Positions 5,397 to 6,386 of a stretch of DNA of 6,386 nt are shown in pieces. Origin of the DNA: Desulfocapsa sp. (GTDB lineage Bacteria; Desulfobacterota; Desulfobulbia; Desulfobulbales; Desulfocapsaceae); the NCBI GenBank assembly GCA_030635405.1, contig DAOVZA010000135.1, positions 1-6,386 on the forward strand. The letters run 5' to 3'. The notes under the pieces are model-generated. The model had not been told where the DNA came from. It worked only from the letters and a program-made list of their open reading frames with translations, and did not search any database. The translations under genes were made by a program, and so were the position numbers. How positions within the stretch are numbered: the first letter of the stretch is position 1; each line of letters begins with the position of its first letter.

Positions 5397-6386
5397 GTTT
5401 GTTCTCCAGGTAGAATCACTGTCATTGTGGTGCCTTTTGTAAGTGTACTTTCCACTTCAATTCGTCCATGGTGCTGTTCCACTATTTGATGACTGACAGC
5501 AAGACCCAGTCCTGTTCCATCTTTTCTGGTGGAGAAAAACGGGTCAAAAAGTTTTTCCTGTTCCTCGTCTGTCATGCCACGTCCTGTGTCGCTGACCTGG
5601 ATATGGATTTCGTTGTTATTTCGGTGGGCTTCAAGGATTACTTCACCCTCTCTGTCGGTTACACTGATACTGTTTTTTAATAGATTTAACAGCACCTGAA
5701 GGAGCAGATCCGGATCTGTATAGAGGAGTAGCTCTGGATCATAGTTCTGCTTAAAAGTAATTCCAGCAGCAGTAAAATCAGCTTCCATCAGGCTGGAGAG
5801 TTTACCAAAAATCTCATTCGCCTTAACCTCTACCTGCTGAGGTTCTCTTGCTCTTGCAAACTGGAGAAGACTTGATATGGTCTGGTTTAAACGATCAACC
5901 TCCGAGACCATGAGCTCAGCATATTTCTTCCCATCACTTCCAGGACCAGCTTCATTGCCAAAGTATTGGGCAAAGCCGCGCAGAGTTCCAAGGGGATTTC
6001 TGATTTCATGAGCCACACCAGCGGCCATTTTTCCAAGTGAGGCAAGACGTCTGGAGAGTTCGAGCTGTTTTTCAATCTTTCTGATATCCCGCATGTCTCG
6101 AAGGATAATGACTAGCCCGTTCTGTTCTCCATTGTGGTCAAGTAGTGGTGAGGTGGAGAGTTTTACTGGAATATCTTGTCCGTGAGGATTGCGACAGAAG
6201 ACATCCGTTTCTACTAGTGATTGATCCTGTTTTAGTTTAGTTGCAAAAGAAGAGAAAAGATTTTCAGGATTCATACCTTCTATTGCTGAAAAGTTACGGG
6301 AAAGCAGTAGCTCAGCTTTTTTATTACAGGAAACAATATCTCCCTTACTATTTAAGGTGATAAGGCCTGCGGGCATACTCTTGATT
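5393..6386 (-). CDS. PAS-containing sensor histidine kinase, partial (N-terminus beyond the right edge)
   Basis: The frame is open to the edge, and codons before the first visible Met (6376) read IKS in frame into a PAS start (SMPAGLITLNSKGDIVSCN). The true N-terminus, which would hold the sensory and probably membrane part, is therefore outside the window. Counting from that Met: a PAS domain (about 1-100) with the closing LVIILRDMRDIRKIEKQLE; the dimerisation domain with the phosphorylated His123 in AAGVAHEIRNPLGTLRGFA; and the HATPase domain with N-box LLNLLKNSISV, G1 DTGRGM, F-box DPFFSTR, G2 GTGLGLAVSHQIVEQHHGRIEV. The pattern is that of NtrB/ZraS-type kinases that pair with NtrC-type regulators. 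It should phosphorylate Asp61 of the regulator encoded next. The signal cannot be inferred from the visible part. Confidence 0.94.
   Translation of the reverse strand, partial: IKSMPAGLITLNSKGDIVSCNKKAELLLSRNFSAIEGMNPENLFSSFATKLKQDQSLVETDVFCRNPHGQDIPVKLSTSPLLDHNGEQNGLVIILRDMRDIRKIEKQLELSRRLASLGKMAAGVAHEIRNPLGTLRGFAQYFGNEAGPGSDGKKYAELMVSEVDRLNQTISSLLQFARAREPQQVEVKANEIFGKLSSLMEADFTAAGITFKQNYDPELLLYTDPDLLLQVLLNLLKNSISVTDREGEVILEAHRNNNEIHIQVSDTGRGMTDEEQEKLFDPFFSTRKDGTGLGLAVSHQIVEQHHGRIEVESTLTKGTTMTVILPGEQT

Overview
This window looks like a chromosomal segment of a Gram-negative bacterium of moderate GC, most likely an anaerobic Desulfobacterota-type organism (sulfate reducer or relative). That guess rests on a MobB with a C-terminal extension, a TupA-like oxyanion-binding protein, a short divergent signal peptidase and a ZraSR/NtrBC-style sigma-54 two-component pair. 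It comes from protein character and not from a database match, so the genus is left open.

The layout has three blocks. (1) Positions 1-2255, minus strand: a tightly packed run mobB -> tungstate/molybdate-type periplasmic binding protein -> short signal peptidase I -> small membrane-anchored protein cut by the left edge. Gaps are 40 bp, 20 bp and a 4-bp ATGA overlap. A candidate sigma-70 promoter with a 9-bp inverted repeat over its -10 and start region lies just upstream of mobB (2302-2344). (2) Positions about 2513-4004, plus strand: an AT-richer island of two complete but unrelated type II toxin-antitoxin modules in tandem, higB-higA (toxin first) and a YefM/Phd-type antitoxin with a YoeB-type toxin (antitoxin first). 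It runs against the orientation of everything around it. (3) Positions 4020-6386, minus strand: a sigma-54-dependent response regulator and the C-terminal part of its PAS-containing sensor kinase, overlapping by TTGA; the kinase runs off the right edge.

The mobB-led operon suggests a job in molybdenum/tungsten cofactor supply. MobB makes the dinucleotide form of the cofactor, and the exported binding protein would capture the oxyanion. The signal peptidase and the membrane-anchored protein belong to the envelope, but their link to metal handling is unknown. No ABC permease or ATPase is visible, so the binding protein has no transporter here. The kinase-regulator pair would switch on sigma-54 promoters in response to an unseen sensory domain; whether it controls the mobB operon cannot be told from this window.

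The most interesting points are: the toxin-antitoxin island and its possible integron-cassette-like boundaries; a perfect 10-bp-arm palindrome filling the spacer of the higBA promoter, which places the predicted transcript start on the higB ATG (leaderless); the operator-like repeat over the mobB promoter; and the atypical active-site box of the short signal peptidase next to an orphan oxyanion-binding protein. I see no RNA genes, CRISPR array, transposase or integrase.
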